Source: Biomphalaria glabrata
Lineage: Eukaryota; Mollusca; Gastropoda; Planorbidae
Reading direction: 5' to 3'
Assembly: GCF_947242115.1 (NCBI RefSeq)
Contig: NC_074712.1
Location: 46,691,838-46,755,837 of the forward strand
DNA: 64,000 nt
The translations under genes and the position numbers were made by a program. Positions 1 through 11,683 of this stretch are shown piece after piece. The notes beneath the pieces are model-generated. The model was not told where the DNA came from. It saw only the letters and a program-made list of their open reading frames with translations, and ran no database searches. Positions within the stretch are counted from its first letter, which is position 1; each line of letters begins with the position of its first letter.

Positions 1-769
1 ATGTTTTCCTATTACGAATCTCAACTCTGTAAGTTCCAGGGAAGAAATATTAGGCCAACTCATTACTATAATAGTTTAAGTGATAGACCTATTTATGTAA
101 TATGTAGTCTAGATCTATACTAGACTAAAGAAGGATATACTCATATAAGCCTCATTTAAAGCACATCATTTGAGCATTCTACATCGACAATGCAATAATC
201 AGAGGTAGAATTTATACTAGAAAAAAACTGATCTATTTAATTAATTCGCACTTTGAACTGCACATCAATTAATAACTTAAATAATTAGGCCTACGCGATT
301 GTGAGTTGAAGAGAGAGGCATAGTCAGATATAATTATGTCAGTAATGGCTGACATAACCTTAACTGCCTTAGAGCAAAGCGGTACAAAGTTGTAAAGTAA
401 ATGTGCTGCAATAATGTATTTGGCTTATTTTAGAAGCGCAACTAATTTTGATTATTTTATAACATTATCATGTTTAAAATAGCATACCTGTAGTCTTTTA
501 TTTGGATCTAGTGTTTATTCATATAAAAAAAAAACTTCTGAAACTTGTTTGAGCTCGCTTCACACACGACGCAATATGAAAGGAGCTTTGATACTAAATC
601 TGAATCAAGATTTAATTTCGCCAATTTTTTTTTTTTTTATTTAGTCTTCTTTTGCCCGTGGCCTACATTACACTGTTCTAGGTTAGTAATATTACTATGC
701 AAACTATGCAGCGGGTATTCCCGCTTCATTGAAATTATGTAAAAAAAAAAAAAAAAAAAAGGGCGAAAG
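1..769. other. Upstream intergenic stretch without a recognisable gene
   Basis: AT-rich sequence with scattered TCTAGA-type palindromes and homopolymer A and T runs (for example around 740-778). Short open frames here are low-complexity and show no domain or splice context. It is the upstream flank of MOSMO. Confidence 0.5.
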
Positions 770-940
770 AAAAAAAAAATACTTCCACCTTCCGCCGGAA
801 GGAACTACTTATGAATGCGGTAATTACTGGGAAGTAAATAGGTCCGGAAAAAATGGATAATATTCTCCAACAAAAATAATACATTCATGTATCACCAATT
901 ACCACTGTATGCTACCTGATATCTTCATAGTTCATAGAAA
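770..940 (+). promoter_or_regulatory. Probable MOSMO promoter and 5' UTR
   Basis: About 140 bases upstream of the MOSMO start codon lies a palindrome, CTTCCGCCGGAAG (near 789-801), which is two back-to-back ETS-type CCGGAA cores. Another CCGGAA follows near 843. ETS sites close to the transcription start are typical of TATA-less housekeeping promoters, and no TATA box is evident. The role is inferred from position and motif only. Confidence 0.4.
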
Positions 941-3900
941 ATGGACAAACTTTCGATAATATCGGGTGCATTATTTTTTGCAGCCGATATATTTGCAGTT
1001 GTGAGTTTAGCAATGCCTCACTGGATAGTTTCTGAAATAGGAGGTAAGGCCGTAACTTTTTAATTTTAGTATTTTACTATTTATTAAATTATTATTATAA
1101 TTTGCTATTTATTTTATCTAGTATTTACTTTATTTACTATTAGATCTAGACTCTAGAGTCTACTTATTACTAAGTATTAGCTAAGGGAAGGCTAAGCCTT
1201 AGCCTAGCCTAAGTTACTAAGTAAGTCAAGACTAAGTCAGTCGACTACTAAGTAGACTAAATGTCACTAAAGTAAAGACAGTAAATCTGAGTAAAGTAAG
1301 ACGTCTAAGAGTAGTTAGTAGTCATGAAATTGACTAGATCTAGTCTCTAGAACTCTAGAGATAGAGTCTAGACTCTAGACTAAAAGTCTAGACTCTAGAC
1401 TAAAAGTCTAGACTCTAGACTAAAAGTCTAGACTCTAGACTAAAAGTCTAGACTTTAGACTGACTAGAGTTGTACCTATAACTAAACTATAGATCTAGCT
1501 AGATTCTAGATCTATGATCTATTATTATCTAAGACTAAATTGTCACTAAATCTAAATAGGCAATTTCCGCAATGAGCGTCAATATTTACAAACTGCAACT
1601 GTTGCCAGATTGGCTTGGTTGGTTACCGATTAATTAAGATATATACCACTCAAACCAAAAAATAAAATAAAATGAGTTCTCTTTTGTTGCCAACTATAAA
1701 ATATAGTTCTGAAAAAGTTCGATAGCGTTTGAAAATGTAGATCTATTTTATTTAAACAACCCATACATTTACTAGATCTAGTGCAAATTATAGAGCAAAT
1801 GTAGATTATTTCTATATCTTTTTTTTTGTAATGATTTTTTTGTCTATACTCTTAAGAATTAATATGTCTTAATAAATGTTATGGATCTGTCTTTGTGTTT
1901 TGTTTTTCTTATTTCTGTTATATGTTGATGCATTATTTCATTAGCACGTACTGGTATGTTTATTATTAAAATTGGATTTTTTTTTTTTTGACAAGAGTAC
2001 AGTATAGAAGACTTGCGCCAACAGTTACTGGCACAAAAATCAATAGTTTCAGATAGATGTAGATACGACTTATAGGCTAGTAGGCCAATTTAGATTTCAA
2101 CTTTATTTAATTTAAATCGTAATCAAAATATTACTAAATAGATCTATTTAAAATGTAATCATTAGTCCATATATAGATCTAGATGGTATTTAAATTGGGT
2201 TTTTTCTTTCACACAAACACACACACACACACAAATCTAAACCTAGTATGATAGATCTATACATTTTTTTATTGATCTATGCCCACTACTGTATGTAAGG
2301 GGCAAACTTGGAGATGTCTGACATGGCTAAACACATGTGCCCCATTCTGCTGTTAGGGATTAGCATGGGCTCAATTAAGGGGCACTGATGAAACCCATGT
2401 GGGGCCAGTAAGAGGGGTGATCATTGAGGGGCCTGAAAGTGCTTAATTTATGGGCACCATCTGGGGAACGAACATTGACCCAAAACAGGTGCCCTTAGGG
2501 TTGAGCTTGGGCTCAGATAGTGGCACAGATTGAGAAAGCTGAAAGAGCTGTAACTCATGGGCTCTATTTGGGGGATGAAAATTGGCCCAAACAATAGGGG
2601 TCCTTAAGGGTGAGTTTGGGCTCAGATAGGGTCCCAGATGAATTCAGGATAAAAGCCATGCGGGGCCAGTAAGAGGGGCGAACATTGAGGGTTAAACACA
2701 TGGGACCCATTTAGCGATTAATGTTAGATTAAAAGGGTGCCCTGAAAGGTGAGCCTTGGCTCAGATAGGGGGGTCGGATGAATTTCGGATAAAACCAAGT
2801 AAGAGCGTCGAACATTGAGGGGCCTGCGAGGGCTAAAAACATGGCCCCCATTTTGGATCATCGTTGTTCAAATGGGGGTCCTTAAAGGGCGATTGTGGGC
2901 ACTATCATGGGGCCCAGATGGAGCCCTAGTGGAGGCCAGTGAGGAGCAAACTTCAAGGGGCCTCAAAGGGCTAAACACAATGGCCCTAATCGAAGGCATA
3001 CGTTGACCCAAGCAGGCCCTTAGGAGTGAGCTTGGGCTCAGGGGGCCCAGATGAAACCCTTTTAGGGACAGTAAGGGGGCAAACATTGAGAAGCCTAAAA
3101 GTGCTATAACTCATGGGCTCCATTTGGGGGATGAAAATTGGCCCAAACAACAGGGGTCCTAAATGGTGAGTCTGTGCTCAGTTAGGGGGCCCAATGAAGG
3201 CCTGATAAAACCGGTGGGGACAGTAAGAGGGGCGAACATTGAGGGGTCTGAAAGGGCTAAACACATGTGACCCATTTAGGGATTAATATTGGTCCAAAAG
3301 GGTGCCATTAGGGGTGAACTTGGGGTCGGGGGACCCAGATGAAACCCTCATAGGGCCAGTAATGGGGCAAATATTGAGAAGCCTGAAAAGGCTACAACTC
3401 ATGGGCTGCATTTGGGGGGTGAAAATTGACCCAAACAACAGGGGTCCTAAATGGTAAGTCTGGGCTTAGTAGCTCAGTTAGGGGGCCCAGATAAATTCCG
3501 GTTAAAACCCATGAGGGGCCAGTAAGAGGGGCAAACATTGAAGTCCTGACAAAACTGAAGTGGGGACAGTAAGAGGGTCGAACATTGAGGGGTCTGAAAG
3601 GGCTAAACACATGTGACCCATTTAGGGATTAATGTTGGCCCGAAAGGGTGCCTTTAGAGGTAAGCCTGGGCTCAGTAAGTTGGCCCAGATGAATTCCTGA
3701 TAAACAGACATGGGGCCATTAACAGGGGAAAACATTGAGGGGCCTGAAAGGGCTAAAGACATGGGCCCTATTTCGGGGGTTGATCGTCGCTCAAATGGGG
3801 GCCCTTAAAGAGCGATTCTGGGCACAATCAGGGGGCAAAGATAAAGCCCTAGTGGAGGCCAGTAAGGGACAAACTTTAAGGGGCCTGAAAGGGCTAAACA

Positions 3901-5742
3901 CAATGGCCCCAATTCACTGGCGGATCCAGGGGGGGAGGTAGGAGCAATCGCCCCCCCCCTCGGCCCCCCCACCCCTTCGGGAACGAATTTTAGTAAAGAA
4001 ATCACACAATCTGTGTACGAATTTATTAGTTATGTTAATAATATATATACTAATTAATTATTTTTCAACCTGCTTCTAGATTATTTCGCCCCCCCCCCCC
4101 ATTTAGTATGTTGGCCAATCTGGTGGGATGGGGAGGTGGCGATGGCATAAACTTTCGATCTGGGGGGGGGGGGCGTTCTAATTTATTTGTAGAAATCACA
4201 GCTTGGTAACAGAATCAATTAAATATCTATATAATTAAAATTAAAACACCGATCTTTATATTATGTCGTTCCCCTGTTAGCCGATTGGGTTGGGTGGGGT
4301 GGGGCGAAGACATCCTTTTTTTTTAAGTCTAAGCCCACTAGAGACGTTTGCGAGGCGTTAACTTGATTTGCGACCTTACCGCGCCATTAGCTTTATGACG
4401 TTCAATCTTTCTAAGGCATTTTGTCGTACTTCTTACAAATGATCAGACATAACCAGCTTAGGATCCAGGGCCGTGGGTCCGATTCAAGCGTGGTCCCATC
4501 AATTTTTAGATTTATGGCTGCTTGGTGGATGTCTTTTCCCAATGTGAATAGGGTCTGAACTGGGGTTTTTTAGTACAATTTATTTCCATTTTCCACATAC
4601 GGGTAAAGAACGAAATCGTGACGAGGTCACGTTGGATTTCCGCCTTGAGAGCTGCAGCGGATATCCCGGTCTGCCAGATGAGCAGGTCATCAGCGAAGAG
4701 CAGAGATCAACATTTCAATCGTTCTATCAAATCGTTTATATAGACTAAGAAAAGCGTACATGATAATGATGAGCCCTGCGGTAAACCTTGCTCAAGTATT
4801 CTTTTGCGAGACACGCTAGATCCGTACGTAGCGCGACTGGACTGTCCTGTCTGTTAGGAAGTTTTTTAGTCACCGATACATATTTGAGCATACTCCGAGG
4901 TTCATTCATTTTAGCAATAATCCTTGTCTCCAAACTCTGTCATAGGCTTAAGATCTAAAAATACTGACAGTGTCAATTCGCCCTTGCGTCTTACCGTACC
5001 TCTCGGGAAACCGTCAGCTACTGACTGCATAAACACCATCGCTTGATCATTTGCACTTTTATGTTGCCTGAACCCGCCCTGTTCAGGTGCGATGATTTTG
5101 CTTTCTTCCAAGTACCACATGAGCCTTCTGTTTATCACTCTTGCAGCTATTTTCCCTACAAACGATGTTAGGGATATTGGTCTATAGCTGTCAGGTCGGC
5201 CGGCCGCCTTTCCTATCGTGGACTATAGTGGCCACTTTCCAGGCCTTTGGTAATTTCCCTTACGTCCAGGTCCGATTGAGCAAGTCGCATAATTTACTTT
5301 GCACTTTTTAATTATAATTTCCCGACAAAGTAGGGCATACTTAGGCTATATATAATGTGTATAAAAGTACCGGACTTATTTAAGTGAAGGTCCTGAATAG
5401 CATTTTTGTTGTGGTCTCTATCTTCTTCAGCATTAGTAGTTCTAAAAGTATGCCATATTTGCAGAGAAAGAGAGTACTTTAACATTTATTTTCCATCACA
5501 AAAAATCAGCAGCTTATTATAATTATTGCATAATTTGTGCATATGTTAAATTTAAGAGATTTTTTTCACGCCATTTTTTTGGCGGCGCTATTTTGCTCCC
5601 GCTATTTTGTCGGGGAGCCGCCACCGACACATACACGCTCTCATATTTAGGGCCCGTAAATATTTCCGATCGTGTAAATCAGGGTGGGCAACCTTTTTGT
5701 ATCGAGGGCCGCATTAACAAAATTTTTGGAATGGGGGGCCGC

Positions 5743-5774
<32 letters not shown>

Positions 5775-8700
5775 ATGTGTGTGTGTGTGTGTGTACTTAC
5801 AACTTAGAAAAATACGCTAGTTAACTGTATAATGTCTTTTAATTCATATTTATACTGTATTATACATTCACTTTTCCTTTTTTTTTTCACATTCTAAATT
5901 GAGGAATTACTAGAGTTAGCAATTTCTGAAACCAATTTAACGATTTTTTTTTAAATTTGCTATTGTCTTTTCATATTGCAACATTTCACCACAAATGTAC
6001 AGTTGTACTTAATGTGAGGAATTTAACTATTTACACTCGTGCGTAATGTTCCTGAATTGTGGAACTAGCTTTCTAGTTGTTATACTTGTGACTGCTGTCA
6101 AATTATAGTCATTCACCATCGACCTGTGATTACACTTGTTTATTTTCCACAAGAAAAATACTTGTTCACATATGTATGTGTACCCAAATAATTTGTAGGG
6201 AAATTTAGAATTATTTTAAATAGATTAGCATTTTTATACGTATATACTGTGGGTACACATAATTTCTGTAGGTATTCGCGGGCCGCATAAAACACTTCAG
6301 CGGGCCGCATGTGGCCCGCGGGCCGTAATTTGCCCACCCCTGGTGTAAATTCTTTATCAACGTCTAATAGAACAGAACAAATAAAGTATATGTCATAGAA
6401 ACCCAAATCTTTTTTTTTTCGTAGACCCCTTGGAAGTCTTCGTGGACCTCTTTGGGAAGAATGAAGGGTCATAATGTAATAGGGATTAATTATGGACACC
6501 TCACACGAATGGCGAAAGGGGGGGGGTGAAACCCCGAAAAAAAAAGCCTGAGTTTGGGCCAACGTTCATCCCCTGAATGGAGCCCGTGTATTTAGCCCTT
6601 TCAGGCCCCTCAATGTCTGCCTCCATCACTGGCCTTATGTGGGTTTCAACAGGGTGTTATCTGGGACCCCTGACTGAACACAGACTCACGCTAACGGACC
6701 ACATTCATCCTCCAAATAAGCCCATCTCTTTGCCCCCATCACTGGCCCCACGTAGGTTTCATCAGGGCTTTATCTGGGCCCTCCGATTAAAGACAGTCTC
6801 ATCCCTAATGGCCCCCATTCATCCTCCGAAAAAGGCCCGTGTTTAGCCCTTTCAGGCCACTCAATGTTTACACTCATCACTGGCCCCTTGTGGGTTTCAG
6901 CAGGGTGTTATCTGGGCCCCCTAATTGAGCACAGACTCACCCATTCATCTTCTAAATGAGGCCCATTTGATTAACTCTTTAGACAACTCAATGTTTGGCC
7001 CTCACTGGCCCCATGAAGGTTCCCTCAAGGCTTCACCTGGGCCTTCTAACTTAGCCCAGGGCGTCCATTTGGACCAATGTTCATCCCCCAAATGGGGCCC
7101 ATGTGTTTAGCCCTTACATGCCCCTTATTGTTTGCCCCATACTAGCCCCAAGAGGGATCATTCAGGGCTTCATCTAGGCCCCCTGATCCTTAATCCTTAA
7201 GGTCCCTGTTTGAGCTTTCATTAATTGCCCCCAAAGGGCCAAGTACTTTCCCTTACTGGCCCCATACAGGTTTCATAAGGGGATTTACTGGGCCCTTCTA
7301 ACTGAGCCCAGACTTATCCCTTAGGGCCCCCATGAGGATTCTATCAGGGCTTCATCTGGGCCCGTAACTGAGCCCAGACTTATCCCTAAGGGCCCCATTT
7401 GGACTAATGTTCATCCCCCAGATGGGCCCCAAATGGGTTTCATAAGGGGATTTTCTGGGCCCCCTGACTGAGCCCAGATTCAGCCCTAAGGGCGCCCGTT
7501 TGGGCCAATGTTCAACCTCCAAATGGTGCCCATGTGGTTAGTCCTTACAGGCCCGTCAACGTTTGTCCTATACTAGCCTCATTAGGTTTCCATCAGGGCT
7601 TCATCAGGGCCCCCTGATTGCGCCCGTTTGGGCCAACGTTCATCCCCCAAATGAGGCCCATGTGTATAGCCCTTTTACGCCCCTCAGTTTTTGCCCCACA
7701 ATGGCTCTATGAGGGTTCCAATAGGGTTTCATCTGGGCCCCATAACTGATCCCAGACTCAGCCCTAAGGACGCCCATTTGGGCCAATGTTCATCCCCCAA
7801 GTGGGGCCCATGTGGTTAGCCCTTACAGGCCCATCAACGTTTGTCCTATACTAGCCCAATTAGGTTTCCATCGGGGCTTCATCTGGGCCCCCTGATTGCG
7901 CCTGTTTGGGCCAACTTTCATCCCCCAAATGAGGCCCATGTGTATAGCCCTTTTACGCCCCTCAGTTTTTGCCCCACAATGGCTCTATGAGGGTTCCAAT
8001 AGGGTTTCATCTGGGCCCCATAACTGATCCCAGACTCAGCCCTAAGGACGCCCATTTGGGCCAATGTTCATCCCCCAAGTGGGGCCCATGTGGTTAGCCC
8101 TTACAGGCCCATCAACGTTTGTCCTATACTAGCCCAATTAGGTTTCCATCGGGGCTTCATCTGGGCCCCCTGATTGCGCCTGTTTGGGCCAACTTTCATC
8201 CCCCAAATGAGGCCCATGTGTATAGCCCTTTCAGGCCCCTCAGTGTTTGCCCCCCAATGGCTCTTGGAGTGTTCCAATAAGGCTTCATCTGGGCACCATA
8301 AGGGCCCCCATTTGGTCGAATGCTCACCTCCCTTTCAGGCCCCTCAATGTGAGCCCTACACTAGCTCTATGAAGGTTCCATCAGGGCTTCTCTGGGCCCC
8401 CAAACTGAGCCTAGACTCAGCCCTAAGGATTCCCATTTGGGCTAATGTTCGCCTCCCAAATGGGGCCCATGTGTTCAGCCCTTTCAGGCCCCTAAATGTT
8501 AGCCCCACACTGACTCCATGAGGGTTCCATCAGGGCTTCATCTTAGCCCCCAAACTGAGACCAAGACTCAGCCCTTAGGGCCCTCATTTTGGGCAATGTT
8601 CATCCCCAAATGGGGCCCATGTAGTTAGCCCTTTCATGCCTCTTAACATTTGCCCCATAATAGCCCATTAGGGTTTCTATCTGGGCTTTATCTGGGCCCC

Positions 8701-11683
8701 TTCATTGTGCCTAGACTCGATCTTTAAGGGCCATGTTTGGGCTTTCATTAATTGCCCCCAAAGGGCCAATTATCTTTCGCCCTGTTGGGGCCCACAAGTC
8801 CTTCCCCTTACAGGCTTCACAAGGGTTTCACAAAGGGATTTTCTGGGCCCCCTGACTGAGCCCAGACTCAGCCCTATAGGCGCCTGTTTGGGCCAATGTT
8901 CCTCCCCCAAATGGGGCCCATGTGGTTAGTATGAGCTGGACCAGTTGGGGCCCTTACAAGGCCCAAAACCTTTGCTACAAAAAAAAACAGGGATCCACTC
9001 ATCCAGCGTTGAAAAAAAAAACGATGCTAAATATTGTCTATTGAGATTTTAATAGGCCCGAAGTCTAAAAGAAATATGATCACAATAATAATGTCCGTTT
9101 CAAGTAAATGTTGACAGCACCATAGGTGAAATAAAAATATAATGTCGTATTTTACTTATTTCAACATTATTCTAGACAGACATACAAGAAATGTTGCAGT
9201 AGTCCTAGATTTATTTAAATACATTATTGATCTCAACATTATTTTATTTAAATGGTAATCAAAATATTACTAAATAGATCTATTTAAAATTTAATCATTA
9301 ATCTCTATATAGACCAAGATGAAGGTGTATTTAAATTCAGTTCTTATCACACACACTAACACACAGACACAATCTAAACCTATTACCTAGTCAACATCAA
9401 ATACTGCTCTCTTACATCTGTCTAGAATAATGTTTTTCCTCATCTAGATCAACTACTGTACCGGTATGTAATTATTATACTTATGATTTAATGTTGACTT
9501 CATTAACATTTGACTAGATAGACGTCCCGGTATGCGTACAGCTATTTAAATTCAATATTAATCTCAACTTTAACTTAGAAATATTACATGTTGACAGCAC
9601 ATTAAATTTTAATCCAAAAATTCTGCCCCTAGACCTAGTCTATATCAAATACAAATGCCACATCTAAATCCACTATTTTTTCTGCAATCATTGTAATCAA
9701 GATGTAATTAATAAGAATATATTTATTAATTATATAATAATATACTATTCTCTCCTCCCCCTATTCAAAACTACTGCTAGTAATAGTGTATATTCTTAGT
9801 TGTTTATTCAATCTACATAGCTATCCGTATTTACGGTCGGTATTTTATATAGGTCTGTGAGCTCTATTATTTCTATTAGTTTATTTTCTCTCTCTTCCTA
9901 TCCGTGATTGAAGTCGGTATTTAAAAAACAACTAGGTTATTCCCCCTTTTGATAATGCTTTTGGTCTTGATCCTGCTCCTTGACAACGCAGAAAAAATGG
10001 CCAGGAGTGTAAATACCGACGCTCAATGCGGATATTGCCTCTAAATAAACTAAATCTAGTCTAATAAATCTATAATTTAATCCATGTGAGTGTGACGGTG
10101 TCTGGCTAGATTCTAGATCTAGTCAAATCTAGTCTAAGACTGTGACTTTGAGACTGTGTGTGAAATGAACTAGATATAGATTCTAGATTATTCTAGATCT
10201 ACTCTAGATTCCATTATCTGCTTCGAAAAGTCATTTCATATCATTATCATCCATATTTTATATATTATTTACAGACCAAGCCCTAGGCAATGGTGAGTAG
10301 GGCCTAGGTAAATGCTCATCTCTTGACTTCATTTTGTGTGTGTGTGTGTCCTCCTTTTGACTGTTTTTAAAACTCAGTCCTTCTTTAGCTTTTGGAGTAC
10401 ATGTGTTTGTCTTCTGACCCTAACTCTAATTTCTAAATAATCTTTCTAAACTTGACAGAGACCTCCACCTAGACTAGATTTTTTTTAGTTAATGATTATG
10501 TATAATTAGATCTAGATTATTCTAGATCAAGACGACATAGTTGTTTAAAAAAACAACATCTTTCTGTCTGCAAATGATTTCAAGTTGTATTACCAGTGAA
10601 ACAAATGAATACCACATTCCTATATGCATGACAGTATTTTATTTATGATTAATGATAATATGCCATTTTAGTAAACAGTGAAGAGAAAGCCAGACATTTT
10701 CACTCTTAGGTCAATGCCTACTGGTTAGATGACATCTGAATGTCTGCTAACCCTAATCAAGTTTTATTCTAAATTGCAGATATATTAAATGCAATTGTTG
10801 ATAACAGGTTTTGCTAAACATAAATTTTCTTTTTCTCTAATTAGGGGATACTAACATTGGACTGCTGAAGACATGTCTAACGATATATGGCAGACCACAA
10901 ATTTGCTTTATGCCGAGTCCAGTTCGTGGAGAATGGCTGTTGACATTCATCTGTATTGTTTTGGGCATAATCTGTATTAGTGTTACTATTGTATTGCTTG
11001 CATTGTCTTACTGGGAGTACCGTGTTATGAAGTTTGCCAGATGGCTTGGATTTGTAGCAAGTAAGTTACTTTATGTGCTCTATGTATGTAACAAAGCTCT
11101 TTTTGTAGCTCTTCCTAGAAACTCTGTATTTAATGTGTGTCCATTGAGACTTGATATTTCTGACCCAAAAGGAGGAGAGACATCATTTTATCTCCTGTCA
11201 CTAGAAGCAGAGAGAGTGCAATCATTTTGAAATCTGATATTTCTTCCCTACTTCCCCTTTATTTGTCAGCTCACCTTTAACCTTTGATTTTTAGAATAAT
11301 TTTTTTTTTTTACATTTTTGAATATTATGTTGTTTTTTTTAAAGAACATTAAGACAAATTTTGACCCAATCATGAGGTAAACAATAAAAATGCAATTATG
11401 AGCTCTAGATATTATTTTGACACTTTCCTATGAGTCAAAGAACAAATACACATACAAAGGTACCGGCCTAAACTGCTCTTATCTGTTTCTTTCAGTGATT
11501 TTATTTTGCCTAGCCGCTGTGATTTTCCCAATTGGCTTTGACATGGATCAGATAGGAGGTGAAGCTTACCAGCTGCCAAACAACTACAGGGTTGGAATCT
11601 CCTATATTTTCTTCGTCTTAGCTTTGTGGATCACTGTCGTCTCACAGTTGTTTGCCAGCAAAGTCTGCCTGCCACACTTTTAA
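941..11683 (+). CDS. MOSMO: MOSMO, modulator of Smoothened (Hedgehog attenuator), 3 coding exons
   Basis: Coding exons are 941-1043, 10845-11060 and 11496-11683. All junctions are GT-AG and both introns are phase 1. The spliced frame gives 168 residues; vertebrate MOSMO is 167. The protein starts MDKLSIISGALFFAADIFA and ends KVCLPHF, matching the vertebrate protein at both ends, and also shares ILFC-AA-IFPIGF and the LPNN motif. Four hydrophobic segments are visible (about residues 6-26, 66-88, 107-122, 138-160), with an extracellular loop bearing two cysteines (C45, C55). Known role: MOSMO is a membrane protein that works with the MEGF8-MGRN1 ubiquitin ligase to lower surface Smoothened and damp Hedgehog signalling. 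The start is the first ATG and agrees with the conserved N-terminus. Intron 1 (9.8 kb) is filled with satellite and mobile DNA. The identification is by recall of the family, not by a search. Confidence 0.93.
1361..1460. repeat. 20-bp tandem repeat, five units, XbaI-type palindromes
   Basis: Five 20-bp units of the form TAAAAGTCTAGACTCTAGAC, nearly identical, in MOSMO intron 1. Each unit contains GTCTAGAC palindromes. The surrounding 1140-1520 is also enriched in CTAGA words. Confidence 0.85.
2090..2260 (+). repeat. Left copy of a duplicated flank around the satellite region
   Basis: This segment, with AATCAAAATATTACTAAATA and then a CA-rich run and AATCTAAACCTA, recurs in the same orientation at about 9225-9395. 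The two copies bracket the satellite-bearing block of MOSMO intron 1. More diverged pieces follow near 9540-9650. Confidence 0.65.
2281..3914 (+). repeat. Satellite array, ~140-bp unit, left arm
   Basis: Diverged tandem units marked by GGGGCCTGAAAGGGCTAAAC followed by a GGGCCCAGATGAA box. The marker recurs about every 132-150 bases (near 2690, 2830, 2970, 3108, 3256, 3388, 3600, 3750, 3890), with one irregular spacing. GC content is well above the flanks. The same satellite occurs in reverse orientation at 6550-8960. Apparent open frames on both strands are by-products of the repeat. Confidence 0.85.
3915..4320 (+). mobile_element. Fragment of the G-rich GGCGGATCCAG element
   Basis: It begins CACTGGCGGATCCAGGGGGG, exactly like the element at 36743, and follows the same order: C/G runs, AATTTTAGTA, a stretch ending in TTTCGCCCCCC, then AGTATGTTGGCC and GTAGAAATCACAG. 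It abuts the satellite on its left. The right end of the family is absent, so the copy is truncated. Confidence 0.75.
4470..5300 (-). pseudogene. LINE reverse transcriptase remnant (minus strand)
   Basis: Translated on the minus strand, pieces in more than one frame match a non-LTR reverse transcriptase: DSYRPISLTSFVGKIAARV, then INRRLMWYLEE, IIAPEQGGFRQHKS, TLSVFLDLK and further down FTRMWKMEINCTK. RPISLTS and GFR are hallmarks of Jockey-like LINEs. There is no apurinic endonuclease upstream. The frame is interrupted by frameshifts and a stop or two, so it is dead. Confidence 0.8.
5680..6342. mobile_element. hAT-type MITE with exact 8-bp target duplication
   Basis: Terminal inverted repeats read CAGGGTGGGCAACCTTTTTG on the left and, reversed, CAGGGGTGGGCAAATTACGG on the right. 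GTGTAAAT flanks both sides (5672-5679 and 6343-6350), the 8-bp duplication expected of hAT elements. No transposase is present. A TA/TG microsatellite (about 5740-5795) lies inside, and GGCCGC blocks recur near both ends. Confidence 0.92.
6420..6550. mobile_element. Fragment of the GGGCGTAGCC element family
   Basis: AGAATGAAGGGTCATAATG followed by a G run and CCCCGAAAAAAAAA matches the right part of the element at 37474-39471 (near 39315-39460). Only this end is present, directly before the right satellite array. Confidence 0.6.
6550..8960 (-). repeat. Satellite array, ~140-bp unit, right arm in reverse orientation
   Basis: The same satellite as 2281-3914 but inverted: units read TTTAGCCCTTTCAGGCCCCT and GGGCCCCATTTGGGG on the + strand. 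Part is organised as a 278-bp dimer. Several frames stay open across units because GC-rich units have few stops; nothing suggests a gene. Confidence 0.85.
7643..8198. repeat. Perfect or near-perfect 278-bp tandem duplication in the satellite
   Basis: 7643-7920 and 7921-8198 appear identical base for base by eye, while neighbouring units differ at many positions. The 278-bp block equals two 139-bp monomers, so this is a recent higher-order duplication. Confidence 0.8.
9225..9395 (+). repeat. Right copy of the duplicated flank
   Basis: Direct-orientation partner of 2090-2260, sharing GTAATCAAAATATTACTAAA and the CA-rich run ending AATCTAAACCTA. Confidence 0.65.
9400..10844. other. Remainder of MOSMO intron 1
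   Basis: AT-rich intronic sequence with scattered CTAGAT words and a short GT microsatellite near 10335. No gene or element boundary recognised. It ends in a pyrimidine-rich tract and TTAG acceptor at 10844. Confidence 0.6.

Noticed and set aside
6577-8929. Several proline-rich open frames of 60-115 codons
   Set aside because: They follow the satellite period, occur in several frames and on both strands, and lie in GC-rich units with few stops. They are by-products of the repeat.
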